Assembly: GCA_913778905.1 (NCBI GenBank)
Contig: CAJYYA010000018.1
Location: 1-64,000 of the forward strand
From: an uncultured Naasia sp.
GTDB lineage: Bacteria; Actinomycetota; Actinomycetes; Actinomycetales; Microbacteriaceae
DNA: 64,000 nucleotides
Direction of reading: 5' to 3'
Part shown: positions 35,675-44,937 of the stretch, piece after piece
How the letters are laid out: the number at the start of each line of letters is the position of its first letter
Numbering within the stretch: position 1 is the stretch's first letter
The notes under the pieces: model-generated
Seen by the model: the letters and a program-made list of their open reading frames with translations, nothing else
Database searches by the model: none
What the model was told of the DNA's origin: nothing
Position numbers and translations under genes: made by a program

Positions 35675-36295
35675 TCAGACGCGGGGCGCCGCTTCGATCC
35701 GCTCGCGCAGGCGTTCCCGCAACCCGGGCCACTCGTCGGCCAGGATCGAGAACTGCGCGGTGTTGCGCCAGCTGCCGTCTGCGCGGCGCATGTCGCGACG
35801 GACGATCCCCTCGAAGGTCGCACCCAGCTTGAGGATCGCGGCACGGGAGCGATCGTTGAGCTCATCCGCCTGCAACTTGACCCGCCCGAAGCCGTGGGCG
35901 AAGAGATGGTCGATCATCAGCAGCTTCGCCTCGGGGTTGACCGCCGTGGCCCACACCGTCGGCGACCAGGCCGTCCAACCGAGATGAGCACTCTCACGCT
36001 TGACGTCGAAATCGGCGAGCGTCGACGTTCCGACGACCTCTCCCGCGCGCGCACCGCCCAGGATGCGAGCGACGAAAGTCTTGTCCTGCTCGTCCCATGC
36101 GTAATAACGGAGGGCGAACTCCTCGAACCCCTCGTAGGTGTCGCGGTAGCCCGCCGGTCCGCCGCCGTATCCGCCCGCGAACACCTCCGGGCGGCCGATG
36201 GCGGCGAATAGCGCGGGCAGGTCCGACTTCCCGATCGGGTCGAGTCGGATCACCGAGCCGACCAGAGCGGTCGGCTCGGGAATCGTCGCGGGCAT
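35675..36295 (-). CDS. GNAT-family N-acetyltransferase (RimJ/RimL-like)
   Basis: A 206-residue acyltransferase. VIRLDPIGKSDLPALFAAIG forms the first strand and helix, STLADFDVKRESAHLGWTAWSPTVWATAVNPEAKLLMIDHLF the core of the acetyl-CoA site, and RVKLQADELNDRSRAAILKLGATFEGIVRRD the C-terminal motif typical of RimL-type enzymes. The acceptor is unknown. It starts eight bases downstream of purA on the same strand and may be read from the purA transcript. Confidence 0.9.
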   Translation of the reverse strand: MPATIPEPTALVGSVIRLDPIGKSDLPALFAAIGRPEVFAGGYGGGPAGYRDTYEGFEEFALRYYAWDEQDKTFVARILGGARAGEVVGTSTLADFDVKRESAHLGWTAWSPTVWATAVNPEAKLLMIDHLFAHGFGRVKLQADELNDRSRAAILKLGATFEGIVRRDMRRADGSWRNTAQFSILADEWPGLRERLRERIEAAPRV

Positions 36296-36303
36296 CGTCC
36301 TGA

Positions 36304-37590
36304 TCAGTCGGTGAGGCTGTGCCGGACGACGACCTCGTCGCGCCCCGGGCCGACGCCGATGACGGAGATGCGCGCGCCGCTCATCTTCTCGATGGCGAGG
36401 ACGTAATCCTGCGCCGCCTTCGGGAGATCGTCGAAGGTGCGCGCGCCCGTGATGTCCTCATCCCACCCCGGAAGCTCCTCGTAGATCGGAGTGGCGTGGT
36501 GGAAGTCGGACTGCGACACCGGCACCTCGTCGACCCGCTCACCGTCGACGTCATAGGCCACGCAGACGGGGATCGTCTCGAGACCGGTCAGGACGTCGAG
36601 CTTCGTCAGCACGAAATCGGTGACGCCGTTGATACGCGCGGTGTAGCGGGCGATCGGGGCGTCGTACCAGCCGGTGCGGCGCGGACGACCGGTCGTGGTA
36701 CCGAACTCGAAGCCACGAGCACGGAGCCACTCGCCGGAGGCGTCGTTCAACTCCGTCGGGAACGGACCGGCGCCGACGCGCGTCGTATAGGCCTTGACCA
36801 CCGCGATGACTCGGTCGATGCGGTTCGGAGCAACGCCTGATCCGGTCGAGGCCCCGCCGCTCGTCGCGTTGGACGAGGTGACGAAGGGGTAGGTGCCGTG
36901 GTCGATGTCGAGCATGGTCGCCTGACCGCCCTCGAAGAGCACGGTGTCGCCGGCGTCGAGCGCCTGGTTCAGCACCAGCGACGTGTCGGCGACCATGGGA
37001 CGCAGACGATCGGCGTAGGAGAGCAGCTCGTCGACGATCTCGTCGACCAGGATCGCGCGACGGTTGTAGATCTTGACCAGCAGATGGTTCTTCTGGTCGA
37101 GCGCACCCTCCACCTTCTGACGCAGGATGCCCTCGTCGAAGATGTCCTGGATGCGGATGCCGACCCGATTGATCTTGTCGGCGTAGGCCGGGCCGATACC
37201 GCGGCCGGTGGTACCGATCTGACGCTTGCCGAGGAAACGCTCGGTCACCTTGTCGACGGTCCGGTGATAGTGCGTGATGACGTGCGCGTTGGCGCTCACC
37301 TTGAGGCGCGAGACGTCGACGCCGCGCGCGATGAGCGCGTCGAGCTCCTGGAACAGCACCTCGATGTCGACCACGACACCGTTGGCGATGACCGGGGTCA
37401 CCCCGGGGCTGAGGATGCCCGAGGGGAGGAGGTGCAGCGCGTACTTCTTGTCACCGATGACGACGGTGTGACCGGCGTTGTTACCGCCGTTGAACTTGAC
37501 GACGTAGTCGACGCGATCCCCGAGGAGGTCGGTCGCCTTGCCCTTTCCTTCGTCGCCCCACTGGGCGCCGATGAGAACGATGGCCGGCAT
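36304..37590 (-). CDS. purA: Adenylosuccinate synthetase
   Basis: A 428-residue enzyme that joins IMP and aspartate using GTP, the first step of AMP synthesis. It begins [21 protein letters not shown], containing the P-loop-like GDEGKGK, and carries [11 protein letters not shown] (residues 35-45, substrate binding), [14 protein letters not shown] and GAGPFPTE. Full length and every signature present. The GNAT gene lies eight bases downstream. Confidence 0.98.
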   Translation of the reverse strand: MPAIVLIGAQWGDEGKGKATDLLGDRVDYVVKFNGGNNAGHTVVIGDKKYALHLLPSGILSPGVTPVIANGVVVDIEVLFQELDALIARGVDVSRLKVSANAHVITHYHRTVDKVTERFLGKRQIGTTGRGIGPAYADKINRVGIRIQDIFDEGILRQKVEGALDQKNHLLVKIYNRRAILVDEIVDELLSYADRLRPMVADTSLVLNQALDAGDTVLFEGGQATMLDIDHGTYPFVTSSNATSGGASTGSGVAPNRIDRVIAVVKAYTTRVGAGPFPTELNDASGEWLRARGFEFGTTTGRPRRTGWYDAPIARYTARINGVTDFVLTKLDVLTGLETIPVCVAYDVDGERVDEVPVSQSDFHHATPIYEELPGWDEDITGARTFDDLPKAAQDYVLAIEKMSGARISVIGVGPGRDEVVVRHSLTD

Positions 37591-37678
37591 GGCCTCCCCT
37601 TCGCTGCTGTTGACACGAGCCCACCGATCCTACCGAGGGGTGCCCGCAGCGCACAGGCGGAGAGGAGGCCGGGTGCGC

Positions 37679-38143
37679 TCAGCTCGTCTGCGCGGCGCGG
37701 ACGTCGATGACCCAGGTGACGCCGAAGCGATCGGTCAGCATGCCGAATCCCGGGCTCCAGGCCGAGGCGGCGAAGGGCTCGATGATCTCGGCTCCGTCGG
37801 CGAGCGCCTCCCACTGCGCAGCGACCTCGTCGTAGGTGTCACCCTGAAGCGATAGGAAGAAGCTGCGGTCGGTGAACGTCATGCCGTTCTCGCGGCGGGT
37901 GCCGTCGACCTCGGGCTGAGCGTCGGCTGTTCGGCCGGGGACGTCGTAGGCCATCAGAGCGACGCCTGACGGGCTGCCGAGGCGTCCGAAGACGACCTTC
38001 TCCGATCCCGGGGCGTCGGCCGGCATCCCGACATCGCCGTAGGTCGCGATCTGCAGCTCGCCGCCGAAGACGGACTGGTAGAAGCCGAGCGCCTCTCGGG
38101 CGGTTCCGGGAAGGTTGAGGTGGGTGGTGGTCGTGACGGACAT
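37679..38143 (-). CDS. VOC (PhnB-like glyoxalase-fold) protein
   Basis: A 154-residue protein of the vicinal-oxygen-chelate superfamily, PhnB branch: LNLPGTAREALGFYQSVFGGELQIATYGD at the front, then MAYDVPGRTADAQP, FFLSLQGDTYDEVAAQWEALADGAEIIEP and GFGMLTDRFGVTWVID. The ATG at 38143 has AGGAGAAA eight bases earlier. These proteins bind small molecules or give resistance; the ligand is unknown. Transcribed away from a WYL regulator 104 bases off, its probable controller. Confidence 0.9.
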   Translation of the reverse strand: MSVTTTTHLNLPGTAREALGFYQSVFGGELQIATYGDVGMPADAPGSEKVVFGRLGSPSGVALMAYDVPGRTADAQPEVDGTRRENGMTFTDRSFFLSLQGDTYDEVAAQWEALADGAEIIEPFAASAWSPGFGMLTDRFGVTWVIDVRAAQTS

Positions 38144-38247
38144 GACTGCGCTTTCTCCTGGGTGGATGCCGGTGAAGCCACCGACGCAGATCATGCTGTC
38201 GATGGATCAGGACAGATCGAGTCCGCTTCTTTCGGCATGATCGACGG

Positions 38248-39207
38248 ATGCCGGACACGTCATCGCGGATGCTCGCCCTCCTCTCCCTGCTGCAGACGCG
38301 GCGGGATTGGGGCGGCGCATCCCTCGCGGAACGCCTGGGGGTGACGCCGCGCACCGTTCGCCGCGATGTGGACCGGCTACGCCTGCTGGGTTACACGATC
38401 ACCGCGGTCCGCGGACCGGACGGGGGTTACCGTCTCGCGGCGGGAACCGAGCTGCCCCCGCTCCTCTTCGACGACGACCAGGCGGTGGCCATCGCGGTGG
38501 CGCTGCAGACCGCGGCCTCGACGGGGGTGGATCTCGGCGACGCTGCGGAACAGGCACTGGCAACGGTTCGCCAGCTCATGCCGTCGCGGCTGCGGCACCG
38601 CGTGGACGGAGTGCAGTTCGACTCGCCCATCGCGCCCGAGCAGGTCGACCCGGCTGCGCTTCAAGCCGTGAGCTCCTCGATCCGCCGCGAACGTGTGCTG
38701 AGGTTCGATTACAGCGTCGAGTCGGAAGGGTACGGCCTTCCTCGCAAGGTGGAGCCTCACGGGCTCGTGTCGCGCGCCGGTCGGTGGTACCTGGTCGCCT
38801 GGGACCTCGAGAAGACGGACTGGCGCCTGTTCCGACTCGACCGTCTGACGCCGAAGTCCCCGGAAGGGGCCCCGTTCGCTCCGCGCGAGATCCCGGGCGG
38901 GAATGCACTGGCCTTCGTCGACTCGATGATGAAAGGGTCCGTCGGGGTTGATCGGTGGCCCGTCTACGGCGATTTCCTCCTCGAGGCGCCGACGTTCCGA
39001 GTCGCTCCCTGGCTCGGTGACGGCGAGATGGAGGCGGTGTCCCCATCGGTGACGCGGGTCCGCGTGGGGTCATGGTCGCCCGCTGGTCTCCTCGCGTGGG
39101 TGATGCGCTTCGATGCGCCCTTCACCGCTCTCGGTCCGGAGGAACTGATCCGGTCCTTGCCGACCATCGCGAACCGTCTTCGCGAGGCGGTTCCGAACGG
39201 GAACTAG
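38248..39207 (+). CDS. WYL-domain helix-turn-helix regulator
   Basis: A 319-residue regulator. The HTH is at residues ~8-60 (RMLALLSLLQTRRDWGGASLAERLGVTPRTVRRDVDRLRLLGY). The WYL domain lies near 145-215 (RWYLVAWDLEKTDWRLFRLDRL, with the W-Y-L core), and a C-terminal extension follows. Such YafY-type factors bind nucleic acid or small ligands. It is divergent to the VOC gene. Its stop overlaps that of the converging histidine phosphatase gene by four bases. Confidence 0.93.
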   Translation: MPDTSSRMLALLSLLQTRRDWGGASLAERLGVTPRTVRRDVDRLRLLGYTITAVRGPDGGYRLAAGTELPPLLFDDDQAVAIAVALQTAASTGVDLGDAAEQALATVRQLMPSRLRHRVDGVQFDSPIAPEQVDPAALQAVSSSIRRERVLRFDYSVESEGYGLPRKVEPHGLVSRAGRWYLVAWDLEKTDWRLFRLDRLTPKSPEGAPFAPREIPGGNALAFVDSMMKGSVGVDRWPVYGDFLLEAPTFRVAPWLGDGEMEAVSPSVTRVRVGSWSPAGLLAWVMRFDAPFTALGPEELIRSLPTIANRLREAVPNGN

Positions 39208-39875
39208 TCGGCGATCTCCTCGAGCGTCTCACCCGTGGGGTCCTCGCCGTGACGGGAGTCGAGGTGCGCGCCTCCCAGCGGCCCGTCGACCCAGGCGATG
39301 AAGCGCCAGCCCGACTCGGGATCGCCCTCCACCTCGATGAGCCCGGTGTTGGACAGAGGGGTCTCGGCGATCAGCTCACGGTCGGCATCGGCGGCCCGGC
39401 CGGCGACCCAGACGCGGATCGCGGCGCCGTGCGACACGATCGCGGCCGTCTCCCAGCCCTTTGCCGCGATCTCCGCCACGGCACCGTCGAAGCGCGCGAA
39501 GAACTCATTGCCGTCTTCCGAGCCGGGCATGCGCTTCTCGAGGTCGCCCGCTCCCCAGGCCAGGGCGGTCGACATGTAGATGAGGTGCGAATCGCGATCG
39601 GACGCCATCTCCAGTTCACCCGAGCGCACCTCGCGAAGGCCGTCCAGCTCGATCGGCGTCATCCCCAGCTCGCGTGCCAGCGGCGCCGCCGTGAGATGCG
39701 TTCGGACGAGGGTCGACACGGCGATGCCGTCGATCGGCTGCCCCATCAGCGCCTCGGGGATCGCTGCGGCCTGCCGCAGGCCGAGATCGGTGAGGCCGGG
39801 ACCGGGCGCATCCGAGTCGAGGAGGCCCTTCACATTGGAGGGGGTCTGACCGTGACGGATGAGGAGGAGGCGCAC
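39204..39875 (-). CDS. Histidine phosphatase (phosphoglycerate mutase-like) protein
   Basis: A 223-residue phosphatase of the histidine phosphatase superfamily. The catalytic motif is LLIRHGQTPSN right at the start (His of RHG), and AAIVSHGAAIRVW contains the second His near the end. Substrate unknown; members act on sugar phosphates or small phosphoesters. The GTG at 39875 follows AAAGGGG five bases earlier; upstream in-frame sequence is not homologous. It is divergent to the TetR gene at 40012. Confidence 0.9.
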   Translation of the reverse strand: MRLLLIRHGQTPSNVKGLLDSDAPGPGLTDLGLRQAAAIPEALMGQPIDGIAVSTLVRTHLTAAPLARELGMTPIELDGLREVRSGELEMASDRDSHLIYMSTALAWGAGDLEKRMPGSEDGNEFFARFDGAVAEIAAKGWETAAIVSHGAAIRVWVAGRAADADRELIAETPLSNTGLIEVEGDPESGWRFIAWVDGPLGGAHLDSRHGEDPTGETLEEIAD

Positions 39876-39970
39876 AAGGCCCCTTTCCGAAGGATCGGGG
39901 GCGCGCGGCGATCGGTCCCGCGCGCCTGACGGATGCCACCATCGTTGCGCACCGGACTGGGTGTTCCAAT

Positions 39971-39994
39971 AAGTTGCACACTTGTGTGCAACTT
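39971..39994. promoter_or_regulatory. TetR operator: perfect 24-bp palindrome
   Basis: The half-site AAGTTGCACAC is followed by TT and its exact reverse complement, giving a two-fold symmetric 24-base site. It ends 17 bases before the TetR start, so it should overlap the transcription start of the TetR-ATPase-YhgE operon. This is one of the clearest operator sites in the window. Confidence 0.9.
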
Positions 39995-40011
39995 CGACTA
40001 TCCTGACACGT

Positions 40012-40641
40012 ATGACCGCTGCCACACCTCGCGCCCCTCGCCGGGACGCTGCGGCGAACCGCGAGGCGATCCTCTCGGCGGCGCAGCGCCTGCTGGCTCG
40101 CGATCCGGAGACGCCGCTCGACGACATCGTCCGTGAGGCCGGACTGACCCGCCGCGCGTTCTACGGACACTTCCCCACCCGCGACGCGATGAGAGTGGAG
40201 CTGGCCCGATCCGGTGCGGCCCGCGTCGCATCCGCTCTCGTCGACTGCGTTCGAAACGACGCGCGCCTCACCCTCGCGCTCATCTCCGCTCGCCTGTGGA
40301 GCGAGGTCGCCGACGTACTCGCCCTGATCCCGACCACGGTCCGGGGACCACTCAGCGCCGAGATCGCCGAACCCCTCGCCCCGCTTCGCGCCCTGCTGGT
40401 CGAGACTGCCTCGAGAGGAGCGGACGCGGGCGAGATCCGCTCCGACATCGAGGCAGGCGTGCTGGCCCGACTGCTCGAGCAGTCCGCCGTGTCGGCCCTC
40501 GACGAGGCCGGATCCCGCTCGCTCGACTCTCTGCAGGGCCGCCTGCTCGTCATCCGCTCCGTCCTCTCCACCGCCGGGCTCTCCTGGCGCGAGACGGCCG
40601 AATTCATCGCGGCTCACTCCGAGCTGCTCGAGGAGAACTGA
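40012..40641 (+). CDS. TetR-family regulator of the YhgE operon
   Basis: A 209-residue repressor. The HTH is in the first 55 residues (NREAILSAAQRLLARDPETPLDDIVREAGLTRRAFYGHFPTRDAMR), with AFYGHFPTRDAM the typical recognition-helix end. A helical ligand-binding domain follows. The ATG at 40012 fits the family start. Its TGA overlaps the next gene's ATG (TGATG), so it is translationally linked to the exporter genes and likely senses their substrate. Confidence 0.92.
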   Translation: MTAATPRAPRRDAAANREAILSAAQRLLARDPETPLDDIVREAGLTRRAFYGHFPTRDAMRVELARSGAARVASALVDCVRNDARLTLALISARLWSEVADVLALIPTTVRGPLSAEIAEPLAPLRALLVETASRGADAGEIRSDIEAGVLARLLEQSAVSALDEAGSRSLDSLQGRLLVIRSVLSTAGLSWRETAEFIAAHSELLEEN

Positions 40642-41243
40642 TGCGCATCGCCGCCGCCGACATCCGGATCGGCACCGGCCCCGGCGCCGCCCTGCCCGCA
40701 CTCACGGTCGGATTCGCCGCGGGCGACCCCGCGGTCGTTCCCGTCGAGGGCACCCAACGGGCCACCGTCACCGCCCTGGCTCTCGCCGGACGGATGCGCC
40801 TCGACCACGGCACCGTCTTTGTGGACGGGCGCGCCGACGCCGACCTCCTCCGTCGGACGATCGCGGTCGTCGACGCACCGACCGTCTCGGATCCGGCGGA
40901 CGACGTCGCCACCCGTCAGGTCGTCCGCGAGGAGCTCGTGCTCGCGGGGCACAAGGGAGATCGGGCGACGATCACGCGTTCCATCGCCGCCGCACATGCA
41001 GAGGAGTGGACGGACGCCCCGTTCGGCGCCCTTCCCCCCGCGAGTCGCACCCGCCTGCTCGCGAACATCGCGGTCTCCCGCGCCGGCGTGCGCGGGGTCG
41101 TCCTCACCCTTCCCGACCGGCACGGCGGCGACCCGCGCGACCTCCTCCGCCTCATCCACGACCTGAGCGACCGCGGCTTCGCGGTGCTCGCCCTCACCTC
41201 GGCCGCCACGCTCGCGGCGCTCGAAGGACTGGAATCCAAGTGA
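40641..41243 (+). CDS. Degenerate ABC-ATPase-like protein (partner of YhgE)
   Basis: A 200-residue protein with the outline of an ABC ATP-binding subunit but lacking its core motifs. Where Walker A (GxxGxGK[ST]) should be, there is VPVEGTQRATVTALALAG. MRLDHGTVFVDGRADADLLRRTIAVVDAP resembles the region after Walker A in true ATPases. The signature LSGGQ reads GALPPASRTRLLANIAVS, and Walker B with its catalytic Glu is VRGVVLTLPDRHGG. FAVLALTSAATLAAL stands for the H-loop. It probably does not hydrolyse ATP. It overlaps TetR upstream and the YhgE gene (GTGA) downstream. Confidence 0.75.
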   Translation: MRIAAADIRIGTGPGAALPALTVGFAAGDPAVVPVEGTQRATVTALALAGRMRLDHGTVFVDGRADADLLRRTIAVVDAPTVSDPADDVATRQVVREELVLAGHKGDRATITRSIAAAHAEEWTDAPFGALPPASRTRLLANIAVSRAGVRGVVLTLPDRHGGDPRDLLRLIHDLSDRGFAVLALTSAATLAALEGLESK

Positions 41244-43135
41244 CTGTCCCCACGCTCGTCTTCGGTGAGATCCGTCGCCTCGTCGCGACCCCGCTCGCCC
41301 GCCTGGCGTTCGCGGCGCTCATGCTCGTGCCGCTGATCTACGGCGGGCTCTACCTGTGGGCGAACCGCGATCCGTACGGGGCGCTCAACCGCGTGCCCGC
41401 CGCGCTCGTCGTCGCCGACACGGGCGCCACGACCGACGGCAGCACCGTGAACTACGGCGATCAGATCGCCGACAAGGTCCTCGACGGCGCCGACTTCGAC
41501 TGGACGCGGACGAGCGCGGAGGACGCCGCGACCGGGGTCCGTAACGGCGACTACGACTTCAGCATCACGCTGCCCGCCGACTTCTCGGCGGACCTGGTCT
41601 CGGCCTCCACCGACTCGCCGAAGCAGGCACGGATCACACTCACGACCAACGACACCAACAGCTACCTGGCGAGCACCATCGCGGGGCAGGCGGCCGAACG
41701 CATCCGAACGAGCATCGCCGAGCAGGTCGGCCAGGAAGCGGCGGACAAGTTCCTCGTCGGAATCGCCACGATCCGCACCGACCTCGCCAATGCGGCCGAC
41801 GGAGCGACCCGGGTCGCCTCGGGTGTCGACCAGGCCAAGAGCGGCTCGTCGCAACTGAGGACCGGGGCGTCGCAGCTCGCCGACGGTGCGTCGTCCCTGT
41901 CGTCCGGACTCGACCAGCTGCAGTCGGCGACCTCCACACTGCCGGACGACACCGCGCGCCTCGCCGCCGGTGCGCGCCAGGTCGCCGACGGGAACGCCAA
42001 GCTCGCGCAGGGCGGAGCGGAAGCCGTCAAGATCTCAGGACAGGCCGCCGCGGCGGTGCCCACGGTCCGTGCCGACATCATCGCCGCGCTGCAGCAGGCC
42101 CAGGTGCCGCAGGCCGACATCGATGCCGTGCTCGCGAAGCTCGATCCGCTCGGTCAGGCCGTCACCGACGCCGACGCGAAAGTCCAGGCGGTCGACGGAC
42201 AGCTGAACCAGCTCGCGGCCGGCAGCGCCCAGGTCGCCGATGGCGCGGGCGCTCTCTCCTCGGCGAGCGGATCGCTGACCGCGGGGATCGCGTCGGCCGC
42301 GTCGGGCGCCAGCCAACTGTCGGAGGGCGCCGCGACCGCCTCGAACGGGGCCGCACAGCTCGACGACGGTCTCGGCACCCTGTCGACCGGTGCGGGCCAG
42401 CTCCGCGACGGACTGAACTCGGGCGTCGCCGCCATCCCGAATCCGTCCGATCAGTTGCAGAGCGAGCAGGCGGCGACCATCGGATCGCCCGTGGACCTCG
42501 CGACGACCGACGACGCTCAGGCGACGAACTACGGAGCCGGACTCGCACCGTTCTTCCTCAGCCTCGCGGCCTGGATCGGTCTCTACGCACTCTTCCTCAT
42601 CGTCAAGCCGTTGTCCCGCCGGGCGATCACAGCGCTCGCCTCACCGGCGAAGGTGACACTGGCGGCCTGGCTGACCCCGGGGCTGCTGGGGGTCGTGCAG
42701 TCGATCATGCTCGTGACCCTCGCGGGGACCGTGCTGGGGTTCGGGATCGCGAACCCTGCGGGGATGTTCGTCTTCGGAGCTCTGATCTCACTCACCTTCG
42801 CGGCGATTCTGCTCGCACTCAACGCACTGCTGGGCTCGGTGGGACAGTTCCTCGGGCTCGTGCTCATGGTGATCCAGCTGGTCACCGCGGGTGGGACGTT
42901 CCCGTGGCAGACCCTGCCAGAGCCCCTGGCGGCGCTCCACCGCTTCCTGCCGATGAGCTACGCGGTGGACGGATATCGGCACCTCATGTACGGCGGCAAC
43001 CCCTCCGCGGTGCTGATCGACGCGGCGGTCCTCGGCGGCTGGTTGCTGGCGGGCGTACTGGCCACCTATCTGACCACGACCCGGATGACCCGCTTCCGCA
43101 CGCTCCGCGACCTGCGCCCCTCCCTCATCGGCTGA
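41240..43135 (+). CDS. YhgE/Pip-type membrane protein (putative exporter)
   Basis: A 631-residue protein of the YhgE/Pip (phage-infection-protein-like) family, related to ABC-2 permeases. Helix 1 is at residues ~17-38 (LARLAFAALMLVPLIYGGLYLW). A long outer region of about 440 residues follows, with repeated Ala/Gly/Ser/Gln heptads such as GASQLADGASSLSSGLDQLQSA, then five C-terminal helices from FFLSLAAWIGLYALFLIVKPL to LIDAAVLGGWLLAGVLATYL. Start GTG at 41240, overlapping the previous stop. Related proteins export peptides or lipids; the cargo is unknown. A terminator follows. Confidence 0.88.
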   Translation: MTVPTLVFGEIRRLVATPLARLAFAALMLVPLIYGGLYLWANRDPYGALNRVPAALVVADTGATTDGSTVNYGDQIADKVLDGADFDWTRTSAEDAATGVRNGDYDFSITLPADFSADLVSASTDSPKQARITLTTNDTNSYLASTIAGQAAERIRTSIAEQVGQEAADKFLVGIATIRTDLANAADGATRVASGVDQAKSGSSQLRTGASQLADGASSLSSGLDQLQSATSTLPDDTARLAAGARQVADGNAKLAQGGAEAVKISGQAAAAVPTVRADIIAALQQAQVPQADIDAVLAKLDPLGQAVTDADAKVQAVDGQLNQLAAGSAQVADGAGALSSASGSLTAGIASAASGASQLSEGAATASNGAAQLDDGLGTLSTGAGQLRDGLNSGVAAIPNPSDQLQSEQAATIGSPVDLATTDDAQATNYGAGLAPFFLSLAAWIGLYALFLIVKPLSRRAITALASPAKVTLAAWLTPGLLGVVQSIMLVTLAGTVLGFGIANPAGMFVFGALISLTFAAILLALNALLGSVGQFLGLVLMVIQLVTAGGTFPWQTLPEPLAALHRFLPMSYAVDGYRHLMYGGNPSAVLIDAAVLGGWLLAGVLATYLTTTRMTRFRTLRDLRPSLIG

Positions 43136-43153
43136 GACGACCGGGAAACAGCA

Positions 43154-43198
43154 GAGGAGCCCCGGACCACCGCCGGCAGGCGGGGTTCGGGGCTCCTC
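43154..43198. terminator. Bidirectional terminator after the YhgE gene
   Basis: GAGGAGCCCCG (43154-43164) pairs perfectly with CGGGGCTCCTC (43188-43198), with near-matches towards the loop. It lies between the YhgE stop (43135) and the stop of the converging surface-protein gene (43219). Confidence 0.85.
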
Positions 43199-43218
43199 GT
43201 CGTTCAGACGGTAGCCGG

Positions 43219-44688
43219 TCAGCCGATCTGTGCGCGGCGCTTGCGCGCGAGCACCAGGGCGGCGCCACCGAGCAGCATCAGCGCACCGAATCCGATGACA
43301 CCCGCGGTCTCGACACCGGTCGACGCGAGCGACGATCCGGTTCCGTTGTTACCAGCGGGCGTGATCGCGCCGGCGGCGACGAGCGAGAAGCTGACGGGCT
43401 CCGACGGGGCGGAGATCTGATCCAGGTCGGTGGGGTTCGCCACCGTGCTCTGGATCGCGATGGCCGTGTAGTTCTCCGGGACGAGGGCGAGCGTGACACT
43501 CCAACGCCCGTCGGCGCCGACGATGATGTCAGCGGCCGGGTCGGCGGGGGTGGGCTCGGCGGCGGCCGACATGCTGTCGCTGCTCTGGGCCGCCTCGAAC
43601 GCCGCGGTGTTCACGACCACGAGTCCGATGTAGGCGCCGGGGATGCCCGTGCCCTCGAAAGTGACCTGGCTTCCTACGACCTGCTGCCCCTCGGTCGGGC
43701 TCGTGATCACGGGAGCGGGGAGCAGAGTCGAGGCGGGGAGCTTGAAGTTCACGGTCTCTTCGCCGCGACCGGCTCCACCGGTGACCTGGTTGATGCTCAC
43801 GGTCTGGTCGATCGCAGCGTCGTCGGCGTAGGTCGCGGTGACGCTCCACGTGCCGTTCGACACGACGGCGGCAGCGGTGCCGGGCAGGCGGTTGCCGTCG
43901 GTGTCGAGGACGTTGACCGTCGAGCCGTTCGTGCCGGTGCCGGTGAAGGTCACGGTGCGGCTGGCGACCGTCTCACCCTCCTCGGGGCTGGTGACGGTGA
44001 AGTTGCCGACCGGCGCGACCGCGGGCAGCGAGAAGCTGACCGTCTGCGAGCCGCGGCCGGCGCCGCCGGTGGTCTGGTTGGCGGTCACGGTCTGCGAGAC
44101 GGCTGCGTCATCGGAGTAGGTGCCGGTGGTCGTCCAGGTCCCGTTCGAGACGACGGCGGCCGACGTTCCGGGAACACGGTTGCCGTCTGCGCCGAGGACG
44201 TTGACGGTCGACCCGTTCGTTCCGGTACCGGTGAAGGTCACGGTGCGGGAATCGCGCACCTCGCCCTGCACGGGAGAGGTGACCGTGAAGTTGTATGCGA
44301 CGGGCAGGTTGAAGTCGACGGAGATCTGGGGGATCCCGCTCCCGCCGTAGAGGCCGCCGACACGGATGGACTGCTGCACTGCGGCGTCCTCCGCGTAGAC
44401 GGGAAGCGTCAGCGAGTAGTTGGTCGGCTGCCCGAAGGTGCCGCCCGGGTTCGTGCGCGCCAAGACGTCACCATCGAGGTCGTAGGCGATGACGGTGGAT
44501 CCGCCGAAGACCGACCCGGTGACGGTCACGGTTCGGGAGTCGACGGTGGAACCCTGTTCGGGCGCGGTGACCGTGAGGCCGGCCGGCGCTGCGGAGGCGG
44601 GAGCGGCTGTGAGCACCGCGCCTCCCAGAACGAGAGCGAGAGCGGCGGGCACGGCGAGTGCCTTCCGCCACGAGGAAGTGCGTGACAA
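43219..44688 (-). CDS. Sortase-anchored cell-wall protein with Ig-like repeats
   Basis: A 489-residue surface protein. Residues 1-34 are a signal peptide (RKALAVPAALALVLGGAVLTAAPASA). Ig-like repeats follow: a divergent one at ~37-130, then two nearly identical ~94-residue copies at ~132-225 and ~228-320 (both with SRTVTFTGTGTNGSTVNVL and TGGAGRG), then one near 322-440. The C-terminus is LASTG at 454-458, a hydrophobic helix and RKRRAQIG, a sortase sorting signal of the LAxTG type used by class E enzymes. The TTG at 44688 has AAGGGG six bases earlier, so it is the likely start. No sortase gene is in the window. Confidence 0.9.
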   Translation of the reverse strand: MSRTSSWRKALAVPAALALVLGGAVLTAAPASAAPAGLTVTAPEQGSTVDSRTVTVTGSVFGGSTVIAYDLDGDVLARTNPGGTFGQPTNYSLTLPVYAEDAAVQQSIRVGGLYGGSGIPQISVDFNLPVAYNFTVTSPVQGEVRDSRTVTFTGTGTNGSTVNVLGADGNRVPGTSAAVVSNGTWTTTGTYSDDAAVSQTVTANQTTGGAGRGSQTVSFSLPAVAPVGNFTVTSPEEGETVASRTVTFTGTGTNGSTVNVLDTDGNRLPGTAAAVVSNGTWSVTATYADDAAIDQTVSINQVTGGAGRGEETVNFKLPASTLLPAPVITSPTEGQQVVGSQVTFEGTGIPGAYIGLVVVNTAAFEAAQSSDSMSAAAEPTPADPAADIIVGADGRWSVTLALVPENYTAIAIQSTVANPTDLDQISAPSEPVSFSLVAAGAITPAGNNGTGSSLASTGVETAGVIGFGALMLLGGAALVLARKRRAQIG

Positions 44689-44937
44689 GTGAGTCCCCTT
44701 GGGTACGTGATGCACAGAAGACGACCACTCCACGACCGACGCCCAGACCGGCGACGCAGAGCGAACGCAGTCGCCAGATCCGACAAGTGTCGGCCTCGGA
44801 GAAGGGTAACGGACACATGTCGTATTGCTATGGGCGTCAGGCGCCTTCCCAGGTTCCATTCGCGCCGATTCGAAATCGTGCCCCGGAAGCCCCCGGATTG
44901 CATTGCATATGTGAAACTCATTTGCATGAAAGAAACA
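44689..44937. other. Divergent intergenic region between the surface protein and the SAH-hydrolase-like gene
   Basis: About 250 bases holding both promoters. It has a small AT-rich patch from about 44898 with TTGCAT repeated (CATTGCATATG, then CATTTGCATG) directly before the SAH-hydrolase-like start. This could be a regulator site for the IclR protein encoded downstream, but no clean palindrome is visible. Confidence 0.4.
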
